From positions 2,753,396 through 2,817,395 of the forward strand of contig OZ038320.1 of the NCBI GenBank assembly GCA_964035795.1: a stretch of DNA of 64,000 nt, read 5' to 3'. Both the position numbers and the translations under genes were made by a program. Positions 61,498 to 64,000 of the stretch are shown here, piece after piece (position 1 is the first letter of the stretch; each line of letters starts with the position of its first letter). This DNA comes from Pterobdella sp. o SKG-2022 (Eukaryota > Annelida > Clitellata > Hirudinida > Piscicolidae). Below the pieces are notes generated by a model, which did no database searches, was not told the DNA's origin, and worked only from the letters and a program-made list of their open reading frames with translations.

Positions 61498-63863
61498 TCA
61501 AATAACATCTCGATCCCAACAAAAACAGTCCATAAAATTTAGTATCAAACCTGACTTTCCATGCTTGTCAAGTTTCAGTCTGCAAAATATTTCAGAAACG
61601 GCATGACTCTTAACAGTCGTAGCCTTCACAGCTGTGATCCATACAGCACTTTTTGGGATACTCCTCGAAAACCCATACTTGGTTTTCTTCATCTTTCCTT
61701 TACAATACTTGTTTTTTTTCTTTTTCTTCTTTATACCGGTTGAATTACCAGATGTAGGTGTGTAGTCCAATAGGGTACCGTTAAAAAATTCGTATTTGGT
61801 TGTGTACAAGCTATAAGGCATGACCGCCATATTTCCGAAGTTAATAGAAGAGTTTTCAGCTAAGTCAAGCACTATTTCATTTTTTGAACCTTCTTTCGTT
61901 GTGCTAATCAACCTTTCGGATGTGCTCATCATTACTGTTGAAGATTTCTCTTCTGTTTGTTGAAAATTGTTTTCGGTTGTTTTACTAGAACTTGGAAAAC
62001 TGTTGTTGAAACTTTCAAGTTCTTGGCTAGTGTCTCTTTTATCGGTAGCTTTTATACTCACATTTTCTGTATAATCATTTTCAGTATTTTCTCCTTCGTC
62101 ATCATTCTTCTCTTCATAATCATTGCTCTCATCCTTGTTTTCTTCATCATCATCATTTCCATCATTCTCTGCATCTTCATCATCACCACTGCCATTTTTT
62201 TTATTCTCTTCATCTTCATCGCCACTATCGATATCACTACCTTCATCATCAAGTGATGACATAGTTGGTCTGCTTTCATAAACTTCTTCATCTTCCGGTT
62301 TATCTTCATCAGAGTATCTCAACACCATAACGTGCGCAACTTGTTTTGTTCCATTATCTAATTTCAAATCCAATGTACTTTCAGTAATCAAATTTTTTAA
62401 TTGTATTTCTTGACTGTATTTGAAGCCATATCCCCTCTTATTAACCCCATACTTCGATGTCTCATCTCTTTCTACACCTCTCTTCACCAAATAACGATTA
62501 GAACTCAAACTTCCAAATGACGTACTCAGCGAATCTGGTTTTGATGTTGGTGGAACTTTTCCACCAACATCTTTGTAGTTGTTTGAAGCCCCTACAACTA
62601 CTTGCGACCAGGTGGAATCGTCATACTCCGTAGAGAACCAGTCTGTCAGAAAGGTGGTTTCAAAATTTAATCATGCTTCGATACTTTTTCATAAAAATAA
62701 TTAAATAAAAACTATTTGCTTTAAAGTAAGAATGAAACGTAATGGTTTATAAGTATGTTGAGCCGCGAAACCTTTGGTTCAACAATTAGTCCCCATCGTT
62801 GGAAAGCTCCGTGGTTCAATTAACTTATCAACCTATGCGTTTCATTACATCTACTATTTTGAAGCGACTGCGTCAATACCATTGATTGTCAAATAAGAAC
62901 CACCACCTAGATCAACATAAGGACCATTTGTGCAGCGCCACCTTTTGTCAGATTTATAAAACCCTTCTTTATCTCCAGCTAAAAAAGCCGGTAGTTTCTT
63001 CGATTCTATAGCAACTACGTGAACAGCTAAAAGTGAAACATTTGTGGGAAGGATGTAGTGGGTGGTTGGAACCTCATCTTTGGGGGTGGGGGATGGTTTG
63101 TCGAATATCCGGTTAATTCTTCTTCCATCTATAAAGACTGAGAAGTCTTGGTGAGCTGTGATGTAGAAGTCTGGAAGAAAGTAAAAGAATTTTATTTTTT
63201 TTCAAGATTAATTAATTATTTATAAATATTGGAAAGTTTCATTAATAAAAATTTTAAACATCACAGTAGTTGCGTTTTTTGTTCTATAATTTTAGACTTG
63301 TTTTGCGTTAGCTATATAATTGTCTTCAATGTGTTTATATCTTGAAAACTGAATTTCTAAAATTCCTATATAAAAGTTATACCAAAAAAAGGTTACGTTT
63401 ATCAAAATCAGGGTTTCTGAATAGCTTTTCTTTATAACTAAAATCGTCTTTCTCCATGAAATTTTTTATACTCCTTTTAATGTTAGGCTGTCCCCTGTTT
63501 TCACCAGCCTCAACAAAATCAGGAAGACCGCGTGTTTTGCCAAGTAGTGTGTTGGTTTCAATTGTGGTACCGGTAGTGTTTTGAGTGTTGGTGGTTTGTG
63601 GATTTGGGGTCATTTTTGTATCTGCGTTTACTTCGTTAGAGTATCTTTGTTTTTCTTCATTTGATGTGTTTTTATTCAAATTTTGTATTTCTTTCATATG
63701 CGTGTTCTTTTCGTTGTCGTTTATGTCTTCATTTTCTTTGGACCCTTTGAAAGAAGAAAATAATGAAATCAATCTAAAATCACAACTTGTATAAATCTAT
63801 TAAATTTAGCTTTTTTACCGTCAAAAAAATTAAAACAATCAACACAAGCATTTTCATGCCCAT
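61498..63863 (-). CDS. Secreted or surface-type protein with galactose-binding-like module and acidic repeat, function unknown
   Basis: I do not recognise the family. Well-phased exons: a segment ending at 63397, then 63170-62925, then 62642-61498 (stop). The first two give FYITAHQDFSVFIDGRR, LLAVHVVAIESKKLPAFLAG and KRWRCTNDWFSTEYDDSTWS. This pattern (D-x-F-x-V/L-x-I-D-G, then W-x-C, then DDSTW) resembles galactose-binding-like modules of secreted animal proteins. The last exon is a long Asp/Glu/Asn-rich tract (about 62070-62300), then N-glycosylation-type NGT and NST sites, a poly-Lys run, and a Cys-containing C-terminus. A hydrophobic signal-peptide-like start, MGMKMLVLIVLIFLT, lies at 63863-63819 with a donor after it. 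Its phase does not fit the obvious acceptor before 63746, so the 5' structure is unresolved. Confidence 0.55.
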
Positions 63864-64000
63864 AGAAACCGTAAGTGTTGAATTATAAGAATTTTATAAA
63901 AAGAGAAAGACAAAATTCAGATGATAAAAACATGATGCGTATTAAGAAAGCAAAATCAGCTTTTGATTTCGTTCAATCCTGAAACTGATTTCAATGTTTT

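Noticed and set aside
61298..61522. 74-codon minus-strand ORF downstream of the acidic protein
   Set aside because: Low-complexity Ile/Lys/Phe sequence with no start context; more likely 3'UTR.
62755..62850. Possible tRNA pseudogene (GGTTCAATT motif)
   Set aside because: A B-box-like string is present, but no A box or pairing stems could be built around it.

Overview
This is an AT-rich (roughly 70 % A+T by eye), intron-dense nuclear window from an animal. Every long conserved gene is broken into many short exons with GT-AG introns, the proteins match metazoan chromatin, nuclear-pore and RNA-modification families nearly end to end, and there is a metazoan-type tRNA-Gln. Introns are full of AAT/ATT, GATA/TATC and ACT microsatellites. 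I cannot name the species; an AT-rich invertebrate fits. Coordinates below come from hand-splicing: phases were carried across every junction, and each full exon chain sums to a multiple of three.

Layout. 1-2282: no gene seen, simple repeats. 2283-21284 (-): CHD1 chromatin remodeller, 47 coding exons. Its introns hold a 5'-truncated CR1/L2-like LINE (3786-6418), a 935-bp foldback DNA transposon with 301-bp inverted arms (8795-9729), a 580-bp ACT satellite and two GATA tracts. 21285-24994: divergent intergenic stretch with possible 5'UTR exons. 24995-29489 (+): DUS2 tRNA-dihydrouridine synthase, 16 exons, with poly-Asn insertions. 30758-42633 (-): nucleoporin NUP160, 35 exons, tail-to-tail with DUS2. 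43352-43867 (-): intronless basic ORF of unknown function. 45452-46102 (+): intronless sigma-class glutathione S-transferase. 46971-49965 (-): OXNAD1-type oxidoreductase with a large Asn-rich insertion. It is head-to-head, 353 bp apart, with SYAP1 (50319-55022, +; BSD domain). 56635-60797 (-): SUDS3, a Sin3-HDAC corepressor subunit, with a likely U12 AT-AC intron. 61132-61203 (+): tRNA-Gln(CTG). 61498-63863 (-): secreted-looking, highly acidic protein of unknown function.

The genes do not form a pathway. CHD1 and SUDS3 are chromatin factors, NUP160 is nuclear pore, DUS2 is tRNA modification; this is an ordinary housekeeping cluster. The more unusual content is repeat biology. A family of palindromic mobile elements occurs around NUP160. 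Trinucleotide repeats are translated as Asn runs inside conserved enzymes. One CHD1 intron is almost entirely GATA microsatellite, and its 3' splice site is the edge of that repeat.
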